Translations under genes and position numbers: made by a program | From: Bryobacterales bacterium | GTDB lineage: Bacteria; Acidobacteriota; Terriglobia; Bryobacterales; Bryobacteraceae | Length of the DNA: 6,484 bases | NCBI GenBank assembly: GCA_003132905.1 | Contig: PKZC01000154.1 | Span: forward strand, 1-6,484 | Reading direction: 5' to 3' | Part shown: one piece after another, positions 1 through 5,690 of the stretch | Numbering within the stretch: position 1 is the first letter of the stretch | Layout of the letters: each line of letters opens with the position of its first letter | The notes under the pieces: generated by a model | What the model was told of the DNA's origin: nothing | What the model saw: the letters and a program-made list of their open reading frames with translations, nothing else | Database searches by the model: none

Positions 1-1
1 A

Positions 2-262
2 CAGAAAAGCGGAGCCACTTCTAATCTCTTAATCATCCTGCCCGCGGGGTATCCCAACGCTAAACTCGATATGTTCTGGACGGAGCCCGTTGTGAAGCTC
101 GCTAACGGTAACTGGCCGGCCGGGGCCGAGACACATGCGATCCATAACGGAGTTAGTTGGCAAAGGTGGTCGCGCCACTTTCCTCAGGCGTGGCGCCAAG
201 GAGTGGACAACTTGCGAACGTTCATCGCGACCATCCGGAAAGAATTAGCCAGGGGCGTATGA
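2..262 (+). CDS. Prokaryotic E2 (UBC-fold) family E protein, C-terminal part, 5' end outside the window
   Basis: The first 86 visible residues are the C-terminal part of an E2/UBC-fold protein of the prokaryotic family E type; the reading frame is open to the window edge. The visible part contains the E2 strand and loop signature LPAGYPNAKLDMFW (visible residues 13-26, equivalent to the P..YP...P.v.f segment of ubiquitin E2s), then an ETHAIHNG segment, the conserved WQRWSRH block (53-59) and an AWRQGVDNLRTF helix (63-74). In known families such proteins accept a ubiquitin-like protein from an E1 and transfer it to a target, in the cytoplasm. There is no cysteine in the visible portion, including the place where a classical E2 has its active-site Cys; Ser57 in WQRWSRH is the nearest hydroxyl candidate (inference). 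The stop codon overlaps the ATG of the next gene (ATGA, 259-262), so the two are translationally coupled. The family call rests on motif recognition; the N-terminal half cannot be judged. Confidence 0.85.
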   Translation, partial: QKSGATSNLLIILPAGYPNAKLDMFWTEPVVKLANGNWPAGAETHAIHNGVSWQRWSRHFPQAWRQGVDNLRTFIATIRKELARGV

Positions 263-1643
263 TTCGATACACGCTTACAGTCCTTGAGACTGATTTCGCG
301 CGACTTCAAGAGCAGTTGAGGTCGGCGCCCGGTGTCGAGAATGCTGCTTATCTTCTTTGTCGAATGAGTCGGGCGACGACGGAAGCGCGCTTGCTGGTGC
401 GAGAAGTTATCCCGGTTCAGCCTCAGCATACCTGGAAGCTTCCGCTACGCATATGAAAATCGCATCAGTCTCGTTTCGCACGGCAATGAAACGTGCGGAT
501 GCACTAGGCTGTGCATTCGTATTTGTGCACAGCCATCCGGACGGGCACCCGGATCATTCAGGCCAGGATGATCGTGAGGAAGCGGGACTATTCCGGACCG
601 CCTATGCGCGGATTCACGGTGACGCAGTGCATGCGAGCCTGGTTTTTTGCGGGGGAGAGGTTTCCGGCGCTCGTGTATGGCTACCGGACGGAAGCTTTCA
701 CCAAATGGAGCGGGTTCGCATCGTCGGCAGACGACTCCGCTTGTGGTTTCCAAAGGCCGCTGACGATCCCATTCCCGAGTTCTTCGATCGTCAGGTCAGA
801 GCGTTTGGCCGCGATATCCAGCCGCTCCTTGGACGGTTGCGAATAGGGGTCGTGGGAGCGGGTGGAACCGGGTCGGCCGTGATTGAGCAATTGACCAGGC
901 TTGGTATTGGCTCCCTGCTCATAGCGGACGGCGAGCAATTTGAGGTCTCAAATGTGAACCGGCTCTACGGCTCTCGGGTGATCGATCACAGCTTGCCGAA
1001 GGTAAAGATCGCCGAACGGCTGGTTGCCGATATCGGGCTGGACACCGAAGTGAACCTATTGCCGCGTCCGATCACGTTCCGTTCAGTGCTAGAAGAGTTT
1101 CGGACATGCGATGCGATCTTTGGCTGCACCGATGAGGAGTGGGGGCGTTCCCTTCTCACGCGGCTGGCGGTTTACTATGCGATTCCCGTGCTCGACATGG
1201 GCGTGAAGATAGACTCAAAAGATGGCGTCATTCGGTCAATCCATGGCCGAGTCACTACGCTCATGCCGGGTACAGCCTGTTTATTCTGCCGGGGGAGAAT
1301 CACGGCCGAAGGAGTGGGTTTCGAATCCCTCCGGGCAACAAACCCAGAGCGGGCTGCCGAGCAGGAAAAGGAAGGCTATATCCCGGAACTTGGCGAACCG
1401 GCGCCGGCTGTCGTTTCCTTTACGACAACGGTGGCCTCATCGGCGGTGACGGAGTTTTTGCACCGCCTGACGGGTTTTATGGGTGTGGAGCGGACCAGTT
1501 CTGAGATCCTTCATTTGATTGACAGCACGACAATTCGTCGAAACACTAAGATCTCGCGGCCGGAATGCTTCTGTGCCGATCAATCATCTTGGTGCCGAGG
1601 AGACGTTCGACCTTTCCTGGATACGACATGGCGAAGTGAATGA
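259..1643 (+). CDS. JAB/JAMM-E1 (ThiF-type) fusion protein, interrupted by a frameshift
   Basis: This is a fused deubiquitinase-like/E1 gene of ~461 residues once a frameshift is repaired. Residues 1-57 (from ATG 259) are in one frame, which stops at 454-456. The rest is in the -1 frame, which on its own is open from a TTG at 357 to 1643 (428 codons). The JAB domain has Glu27 (VENAAYLL) in the first frame and the complete JAMM motif H-x-H-x7-S-x2-D at composite residues 91-104 (HSHPDGHPDHSGQD). The E1 domain has the Rossmann nucleotide loop GAGGTGS (200-206), Asp224, the NVNR arginine finger-type motif (232-235), Lys248/Lys250 in PKVK, and CTDEEWGR (290-297), all typical of ThiF/MoeB/E1 enzymes that adenylate a Gly-Gly tail. 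CLFC (341-344) and CFC (437-439) form a probable zinc site. The crossover region (GEPAPAVVSFTTTVASS) lacks the usual catalytic cysteine. The gene overlaps E2 upstream and DUF6527 downstream by ATGA. Whether the protein is made depends on whether the frameshift is real. Confidence 0.88.
418..453 (+). other. Frameshift site inside the JAB-E1 gene
   Basis: JAB homology runs in the frame of ATG 259 up to about LLVREVIPV (391-417), and that frame then closes at a TGA at 454-456. Homology resumes in the frame one base back, from about YLEASATHMKIASVSF (429-476), and continues through the JAMM motif. Joining HQ-type residues before 429 to Tyr at 429-431 restores a continuous JAB strand order, so one base appears to be missing somewhere in this stretch. 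No classical X_XXY_YYZ slippery heptamer is visible, which argues against programmed -1 frameshifting and for mutation or an assembly error. Confidence 0.75.
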
Positions 1644-1975
1644 ACTTCCTGCTCAAGGCCAAAAACGCATGGCGAAATCTCTGGCGGAGATCCCGAATCG
1701 ATCATGTCGTGCTGGTCGAGAGTATGAACGATCTCCCAAAACGGCTGACAGGCACGCTCTACATAATTGGACATTCTAAGCCAAAATGGGCAGTCCTCGC
1801 TTGCCCGTGCGGATGCGGTGAGCGTATCGACGTTAATTTGATGGAGAATCGCCAACCGTGCTGGCGCCTCTCCATGAAGAGTGGAAAGGCTTCTCTCCAT
1901 CCTTCCTTGTGGATGCCGACGGAGAAGTGTGGCAGTCATTTCTGGCTACGGCAAAATCGCATTGACTGGGTATAG
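1640..1975 (+). CDS. DUF6527 family protein, Cys-rich, of the ubiquitin-like conjugation operon
   Basis: A 111-residue protein whose second half matches what I know of DUF6527: a cysteine cluster CPCGCGE (residues 55-61), Cys74 in QPCWRL, a HPSLW block (87-91) and a closing CGSHFWL (97-103) followed by a short IDW end. The Cys/His set (55, 57, 59, 74, 97, His100) suggests a bound metal, probably zinc (inference). Genes of this family are found beside E1, E2, JAB and ubiquitin-like genes in bacterial operons; I recall a proposed role in processing the modifier but cannot confirm the chemistry here. The N-terminus (1-20) is basic and amphipathic. The ATG at 1640 overlaps the E1 stop (ATGA 1640-1643) and has no separate Shine-Dalgarno, so translation is probably coupled. 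It appears to be the last gene of the operon: the next coding-like sequence starts after a gap and has a different character. Confidence 0.85.
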   Translation: MNFLLKAKNAWRNLWRRSRIDHVVLVESMNDLPKRLTGTLYIIGHSKPKWAVLACPCGCGERIDVNLMENRQPCWRLSMKSGKASLHPSLWMPTEKCGSHFWLRQNRIDWV

Positions 1976-2082
1976 GGGGAACAACCTAAGTGTCCCCGCC
2001 ATCGTAGACGGGCAGACGCGCTGTAGCCGCCAACGTCCTGTCGCCCGAGAGCGAACGGACTCTCCTGGAGATCACGAAGTCG

Positions 2083-2274
2083 TTGTGGTTTCCGCGGCGC
2101 AGTTACGCGAACGTGCTTTCGCTCGCGAGAACGCGCGTGGCCACGGAAGAAATCGACGCATTTCGCTCATTTCTTCGGCGGCACAATCCGGATGCAAAAC
2201 GCGAAGACGCCGTGCTCCTCCTCGAGCGGGTGCGCGACCGTGTCGGTGAACGCATCCCCGTTGCCACCGCGTGA
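2083..2274 (+). CDS. Small unrecognised protein, start uncertain, possibly 5'-truncated
   Basis: I do not recognise this protein. The frame is open from 2008 to the TGA at 2272-2274. The only near-standard start is TTG 2083 (63 codons); the coding-like character (LSPESERTLLEITKSLW) seems to begin upstream of it, around 2035, where there is no ATG or GTG. The sequence is charged and helical, with SFLRRHNPDAKREDAVLLLE in the middle and an ERVRDRVGERIPV end. Third positions are mostly G/C, as in the neighbouring real genes. It ends 38 bases before the MoaD-like gene, so the two may be one transcript. It could be a truncated remnant, or a gene whose start was lost by a frameshift: the frame +2 relative to it reads through 1983-2020 and joins close to it. 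Function cannot be assigned. Confidence 0.45.
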   Translation: MWFPRRSYANVLSLARTRVATEEIDAFRSFLRRHNPDAKREDAVLLLERVRDRVGERIPVATA

Positions 2275-2299
2275 GCGCGCTTCTACTGCTCCACTATCC

Positions 2300-2304
2300 G
2301 GAGG
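2300..2304 (+). promoter_or_regulatory. Shine-Dalgarno site (GGAGG) of the MoaD-like gene
   Basis: GGAGG lies 8 bases before the ATG at 2313, a near-ideal ribosome binding site. It fixes the start of the MoaD-like gene and indicates independent, efficient initiation, in contrast with the coupled ATGA starts of the E2, JAB-E1 and DUF6527 genes. Confidence 0.75.
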
Positions 2305-2312
2305 ATTGAGTC

Positions 2313-2603
2313 ATGACGACCCATGGAATCACCGTGCCGATTTTCTTGCCGACGCTTTGGCGGAGTGACGCAGCGGTGGCGTCTAATGTCACGGCGTCTG
2401 GCCTGACAACGGGAGACGCGCTCAACGATCTTGTGACACGATACGCCGGCCTCCGCGCGCGTCCTTATGACGAACGGGGGGCGGTGTGGCATTTCGTGAC
2501 GATTTTTCGGAACGACGAAGATGTCCGATTTCTCGAGGCTGACCGCACGCCATTGCAGGAAGGGGAGACGCTCGCTGTTGTCCCGGCGATTGCCGGCGGG
2601 TGA
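2313..2603 (+). CDS. MoaD/ThiS/CysO-like sulfur carrier protein, ubiquitin fold with C-terminal Gly-Gly
   Basis: A complete 96-residue beta-grasp (ubiquitin-fold) protein. The first strand ITVPIFLPTLWR (6-17) is followed by a TGDALNDLVTRYAGLRARPYD helix region (33-53), then a FVTIFRNDEDVRFL strand (61-74) and the C-terminal LQEGETLAVVPAIAGG. The NDEDVRF motif and the PAxAGG tail closely follow CysO-type members of the MoaD/ThiS family. In those proteins a ThiF/MoeB-type E1 adenylates the terminal Gly-Gly, which then carries sulfur as a thiocarboxylate for molybdopterin, thiamine or cysteine synthesis. Length is normal and no residue is missing. It begins 8 bases after a GGAGG and ends without a further coding tail, so the Gly-Gly is already exposed and needs no proteolytic maturation. 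No cysteine synthase, MoaE or ThiG gene lies next to it. Its position 337 bases after an E1/E2/JAB operon allows a role as an alternative modifier, which is only inference. Confidence 0.88.
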   Translation: MTTHGITVPIFLPTLWRSDAAVASNVTASGLTTGDALNDLVTRYAGLRARPYDERGAVWHFVTIFRNDEDVRFLEADRTPLQEGETLAVVPAIAGG

Positions 2604-2610
2604 GCGACAC

Positions 2611-2617
2611 GAGGAGG
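2611..2617 (+). promoter_or_regulatory. Strong Shine-Dalgarno-like GAGGAGG with a tiny downstream frame
   Basis: GAGGAGG immediately follows the MoaD-like stop and stands 4 bases before a TTG at 2622. That TTG opens only eight codons (ending TGG TAG, 2622-2648). The strong site without a real gene suggests either a decayed gene start just after the MoaD-like gene or a site serving the 47-codon ORF that starts at 2642, although the distance to it (24 bases) is too long for direct use. Confidence 0.35.
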
Positions 2618-2641
2618 CCGTTTGACTGATCCGGCGGGTCC

Positions 2642-2785
2642 ATGGTAGCCCCGCCCAAGCGCATCCGTCTCCTCATAGACACGAGATGCGAGACATTAGT
2701 GCGGCAACGGCCCGGTCGGCTGGCTGCTCTCCCGGAACGGTTGGAGCAGTTCCTTGCATACCCCGTTCCGGTGGTCGTCCAATGA
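2642..2785 (+). CDS. Possible small upstream ORF coupled to the membrane protein gene
   Basis: A 47-codon frame starts at ATG 2642 and reads MVAPPKRIRLLIDTR, then a basic/hydrophobic stretch LPERLEQFLAYPVPVVVQ, and stops at TGA 2783-2785. The stop overlaps the ATG of the following membrane protein gene (ATGA, 2782-2785), the same junction style as in the operon upstream. I do not recognise the peptide, and its own ribosome binding site is poor. It may be a leader that couples translation, a remnant of a displaced gene, or a chance frame. The overlap is the main reason to list it. Confidence 0.3.
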   Translation: MVAPPKRIRLLIDTRCETLVRQRPGRLAALPERLEQFLAYPVPVVVQ

Positions 2786-3828
2786 GTCGACGGCGCGGGT
2801 GGCCGTTCCGGTTCTTTCTCTTGGTGTCAGTAGTTTATCTGAGCGCCATCGCCGTGGTGCACACCGCGGCGTTCGGGCGTCATCCGGATACTATCAGTCA
2901 TGTCGTCGCGGTGGTGTTGGTCGTTGCGATCCCGATTGCCTACTGGCTGCTCATCGCTCATCGCGGCATCGCGCGCCCGCGTAGCATACTCCTGGCCGTC
3001 GTCTGCTCCGTCCTTGGTGCGCGACTAGTGCTCCCGGCGGCGCATCGCAGCTTCGTCAGTGGCGCGCGATATCTCACGCTCGCGCTGGAGCTGGCAATCA
3101 CGGGGTACGCGATCTGGCGCGTTCAGCGTGCGCTCCGACGTCCACTGGGAGACGATGACACGCCGGGCGACGTCGTGGCATTGCTCAACGACACGTTGGC
3201 GGATGCGTTTGGCCAGCACGTGTGGGTGCCGGCCCTAGCCATGGAGATCGCGACGTTCTACTACGCGCTGGGAGGATCCGGCGACCGTCCTCCACGTGGC
3301 GCTCTGACCTTCGCGCTCGACACATCGAACGCGAAGCCCGTGATGATAGGAGTTGGATTGGCGATCGCAATCGAGACGCCGGCGATGCATTTGCTTCTCG
3401 CCCGGTGGAGCCTTGCCGCGGCACTCGTGCTCACCGCATTCAGCCTGTACTCTATCCTGTGGCTTGTGGGCGACTACCGGGCGACGCGGTGGCGGCCGTT
3501 GGTCCTCAACGGATCTCGGCTGACCCTACGAGTGGGGCTACGCTATGTCGTCGACGTGCAGATCGATCAGCTGCATGACGTGCGGTTGGTCTCGTGGAAC
3601 GATGCGTCCCAGCGGGCGCCCGGGTACCTCAATACGGCGCGCCCTGGCCACGCCAACGTGGTCCTCGAATTCGCAACCCCGATACGAGTAACGAGCTTTT
3701 TTGGCGTCGTGAGACGGGCCCAAAGTATGGGTGTGCGGCTCACAGAGCCCAAACTATTCCGGGACACCATCGAGGCTGCGGCAACCGCCCATTCCGTGGG
3801 ACGGGCAGGCCCCCATTGGAGTCGGTGA
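2782..3828 (+). CDS. Multi-spanning membrane protein with a soluble C-terminal domain, function unknown
   Basis: A 348-residue inner-membrane protein I do not recognise. Hydrophobic segments are visible at about residues 10-30, 38-58, 68-86, 95-113, 145-164, 185-206 and 209-230, giving some seven membrane spans. Positively charged MSRRRGWPFR precedes the first span. A charged loop with RRPLGDDDTPGD (119-130) and a short helix separates spans 4 and 5. From about 236 to 335 the protein is soluble and strand-rich (LVLNGSRLTLRVG, YVVDVQIDQLHDVRLVSW, ANVVLEFATPIRVTSFFG), with a spacing that recalls bacterial PH-like domains on membrane proteins; this is a weak structural guess. The frame is open upstream to an ATG at 2686, but residues encoded before 2782 look non-coding and the 2782 ATG makes an ATGA overlap with a small ORF, so 2782 is preferred. 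It has no obvious link to the conjugation genes. Confidence 0.75.
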   Translation: MSRRRGWPFRFFLLVSVVYLSAIAVVHTAAFGRHPDTISHVVAVVLVVAIPIAYWLLIAHRGIARPRSILLAVVCSVLGARLVLPAAHRSFVSGARYLTLALELAITGYAIWRVQRALRRPLGDDDTPGDVVALLNDTLADAFGQHVWVPALAMEIATFYYALGGSGDRPPRGALTFALDTSNAKPVMIGVGLAIAIETPAMHLLLARWSLAAALVLTAFSLYSILWLVGDYRATRWRPLVLNGSRLTLRVGLRYVVDVQIDQLHDVRLVSWNDASQRAPGYLNTARPGHANVVLEFATPIRVTSFFGVVRRAQSMGVRLTEPKLFRDTIEAAATAHSVGRAGPHWSR

Positions 3829-4199
3829 ACAGGAGGAGATCAGCCTCGACGTTCGCTCGCCGATGATGACCGGAATTCTTCACGAACGGGGATGCATTTA
3901 CCCCGTCAGTGACCGGGAAACCCAACAGCGACAGTCGCGTAGGCACGAAGGTCAGGATTTCGCTCTCGATCCGGTGCCCACCATTTCGCGGATTGCACCT
4001 GTTGCGGCGTGAATACCGGGGCCTATTGAGCCACAATCGGGGACGGAGGTCGTTCAGCGGTGCAGCCAGCCGAGCGTCAGTGACTCACAACTGCTGAACT
4101 AATCCTTTTACCTGACGACACCTTCCCGGCCGATTTTACCCCGCCACAATAGACTTGTCACCCTGAGCGGCTTGCTGGCATTTTCCCGATTCGCCAGTC

Positions 4200-4293
4200 C
4201 CTAGGAATTAGTGAGGGGTGTGGGGACGCCCGTTTGCGATTTACGGCGTGAACAAATCCCCGCCGACCCGCTCACAGCCTAGAAAGTAGTGAG
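4200..4293. repeat. Pair of imperfect 16-base direct repeats flanking a hairpin
   Basis: CCTAGGAATTAGTGAG (4200-4215) and CCTAGAAAGTAGTGAG (4278-4293) agree at 14 of 16 positions and are 78 bases apart. They bracket the hairpin at 4222-4261. The function is unknown; they may be remnants of a duplication or recombination site, or coincidence. Confidence 0.4.
4222..4261. terminator. Possible bidirectional terminator-like hairpin between convergent genes
   Basis: Outer GGGG (4222-4225) pairs with CCCC (4258-4261), and inner ACGCC-C-GT (4226-4233, one bulged C) pairs with ACGGCGT (4243-4249) around a 9-base loop. The location between two convergent genes fits a shared terminator. The internal loop before CCCC and the lack of a T-tract on either strand make the call weak. 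Confidence 0.25.
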
Positions 4294-4328
4294 TCTTGAG
4301 CCCTGTCCCGTCGCGTCCGTGCGCTGTG

Positions 4329-5225
4329 CTAGTGGTGCCGTCTTTGGCGCGCGGGATCCACGTAGAAGTCGAAGCTGCCCCGGAATGCTGGGTTCGAGAT
4401 GTCGCCGAAACTCGCCTCCTGTACGGTCACACTGTAGTAGCCCACAAACCCATCTCCGCTTGACGGCTCGCACTGCAACACTATGACATCGAGTTTAGGG
4501 CTGCAGATGGGAGGTGATGGTGGAACGGTCCCCGATGTTAGCACCCACTGGACTGACGGCAAATTGATAACTGGCACTGAAGTGACTGAGTCGCCGTATT
4601 GGTTCACAACACGGAAGAAGATATGTCTGGCGACGTCGTATCGCTTGCCATCGCGCACTACTGAGTCGCCGTCGAAGCTAGCTGCCATGGACAACGGCGA
4701 GTTAGGCGACGAGCGGATGTACAAATGGAACGTGCCACGTACGTCGGTTCTCGGATACCTAGGCACGTGATCGCCCTGCACAGTGACCAGCCAATAGCCC
4801 GCGAACGCACCCGGACTGTTAGGGCCAGGAAAGTCCGTGGCTGGGCAATAGAGTACCAGTGCACCCGGCGGCGGTACTGTACAGATCTCCGAGCCGGGCG
4901 GAATTGGCCCGCCTACTGTCTCGACGAACGTGAACGACAGGACCTTCCTGACTTTCGTGAACCCAACCGAGTCTCCTACCGCATCTCGGACGACGAAGTG
5001 AAAGTGTTCTCCCACGTCGTACGGGTTGCCAATACTAATTATTGAATCGCCATCAAAGGCCCCGACAATCCGCCGACCTCGAAGCGCATCATCGGTTGCG
5101 CGGAGCAGACTCGATGGCGTGCGCGGTGTGATGGCGGAGGGTGAAGTGGGCGCATCGCAGGCAGCCAAGGCACCAATAGCCGCAAAGGCGATGGCGGCCA
5201 GATGAACGGGAAGGCGGAATCTCAC
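4329..5225 (-). CDS. Secreted lipoprotein with two tandem homologous domains, function unknown
   Basis: A 298-residue lipoprotein from a GTG at 5223-5225. That start is chosen because VRFRLPVHLAAIAFAAIGALAAC then forms a compact type II signal peptide with lipobox LAAC and lipidated Cys23, and because a GGAG lies 5 bases upstream (5231-5234). The frame extends upstream to 5354 but the added residues are not signal-like. After a Thr/Ser/Pro-rich linker come two homologous units, about residues 57-170 and 184-289. Each starts FDGDS(I/V)(I/V), continues with YDV..H..F.V....GDSV, a proline-rich loop, C...(9-14)...VL.C, then F.GY..VTVQ and a closing RG(T/S)F.(L/F)Y(I/V). The paired cysteines in each unit could form a disulfide. 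The strand-rich pattern suggests Ig-like or beta-sandwich domains outside the cytoplasm. I cannot name the family. It is transcribed towards the membrane protein gene and appears to be alone. Confidence 0.8.
   Translation of the reverse strand: MRFRLPVHLAAIAFAAIGALAACDAPTSPSAITPRTPSSLLRATDDALRGRRIVGAFDGDSIISIGNPYDVGEHFHFVVRDAVGDSVGFTKVRKVLSFTFVETVGGPIPPGSEICTVPPPGALVLYCPATDFPGPNSPGAFAGYWLVTVQGDHVPRYPRTDVRGTFHLYIRSSPNSPLSMAASFDGDSVVRDGKRYDVARHIFFRVVNQYGDSVTSVPVINLPSVQWVLTSGTVPPSPPICSPKLDVIVLQCEPSSGDGFVGYYSVTVQEASFGDISNPAFRGSFDFYVDPARQRRHH
4359..4676 (-). repeat. Second copy of the internal lipoprotein domain repeat
   Basis: It encodes residues 184-289, from FDGDSVV to RGSFDFYV. It matches the first copy at FDGDS, YDV, GDSV, the two cysteines (C, then VLQC), FVGYYSVTVQ and the RGSF end. 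Divergence is large outside these anchors, so the duplication is old. Confidence 0.65.
4716..5057 (-). repeat. First copy of the internal lipoprotein domain repeat
   Basis: It encodes residues 57-170, from FDGDSII to RGTFHLYI. It has a slightly longer proline-rich loop than the second copy (VGGPIPPGSEICTVPPPG) and its two cysteines lie in the same places. Confidence 0.65.
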
Positions 5226-5542
5226 GGGCGCTCCGGTGGCAGCAACGGACGGACTACTGTCCGCCAGACGTCGTCGTCCACCAGATGGCAACTGAGGATG
5301 GTATACGGACGAGTTCGGTATTCGATCAGCGCGTCGAAGACTGGACGCGGCCATTGCCTAACGAAAACGCGTCAGTGTCAGCGCCGCCACACTGGTTACT
5401 CCGGGAATCAAACGGTGACACCACGAACACCTGCCGACCCGCACCGGCTTGGTGTCGCGCCGGAACAACTCTGGCGCGTGGAGACAACTTTGTCGCACTG
5501 GAGCGATTGCGCGCCGACGGCCAACGCCGAAGGCCACTCTCA

Positions 5543-5576
5543 CCAGCCGGGCCCGCGTGACGCGGGGCCGGGCTGG
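5543..5576. repeat. Strong GC-rich hairpin
   Basis: CCAGCC GGG CCCGCG (5543-5557) and CGCGGGGCCGGGCTGG (5561-5576) form a stem around a TGA loop: six pairs at the base, a bulge, two pairs, one mismatch and six pairs at the top. No T-tract follows on either strand, so this is not a standard intrinsic terminator. It sits about 320 bases upstream of the lipoprotein start and could be a REP-like element or an RNA structure. Confidence 0.5.
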
Positions 5577-5690
5577 CACGCGGCCAGAAGGAGAGCGGCA
5601 ATTGACACAACGCGACGGGAATCCATGCCGCCTCGACCAACGACGCCCTCCGTCGGTCACGTCACAAAATCTTACGTGTCGCACGACAGG

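Larger units (their letters stand above)
3829..4328. other. Convergent intergenic region without a convincing gene
   Basis: This stretch lies between the + strand membrane protein and the - strand lipoprotein, both of which end here. Frames present are short, overlap each other and show no recognisable protein. The part from about 4080 to 4260 is richer in A/T than the neighbouring genes. It holds two imperfect direct repeats and a hairpin (listed separately) and an inverted repeat with arms GTTCAGCGGT (4052-4061) and ACTGCTGAAC (4090-4099) around a 28-base loop. No promoter or tRNA was recognised. Confidence 0.5.

Noticed and set aside
403..456. Programmed -1 frameshifting in the JAB-E1 gene
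   Set aside because: No slippery heptamer is present in the required frame, and I saw no clear downstream stem-loop or pseudoknot; a mutation or sequence error is simpler.
1312..1330. TTCGAATCCC resembling a tRNA T-loop
   Set aside because: It lies within the conserved E1 coding sequence and no acceptor, D or anticodon arms can be drawn around it.
1976..1997. GGGGA/TCCCC inverted repeat right after the DUF6527 stop, as an operon terminator
   Set aside because: The stem is only five pairs with a 12-base loop and no T-tract follows, so it is too weak to call.
2686..2781. Upstream ATG 2686 as the membrane protein start
   Set aside because: The extra 32 residues are Ala/Gly/Ser/Cys-rich without homology-like pattern, and the ATG at 2782 begins directly with a basic cap and first membrane span and has an ATGA overlap.
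3731..4012. 93-codon + strand frame after the membrane protein as a gene
   Set aside because: Its first third overlaps the end of the membrane protein in another frame, it has no ribosome site and no recognisable protein features.
4052..4099. GTTCAGC...GCTGAAC inverted repeat as an integron attC site
   Set aside because: attC sites have RYYYAAC outermost on the 5' side and GTTRRRY on the 3' side; here the order is reversed, there is no L-box structure and no gene cassette array.
5602..5630. TTGACA as a sigma-70 promoter for the gene at 5863
   Set aside because: The hexamer 17 bases downstream is ATGCCG, which does not resemble a -10 element.
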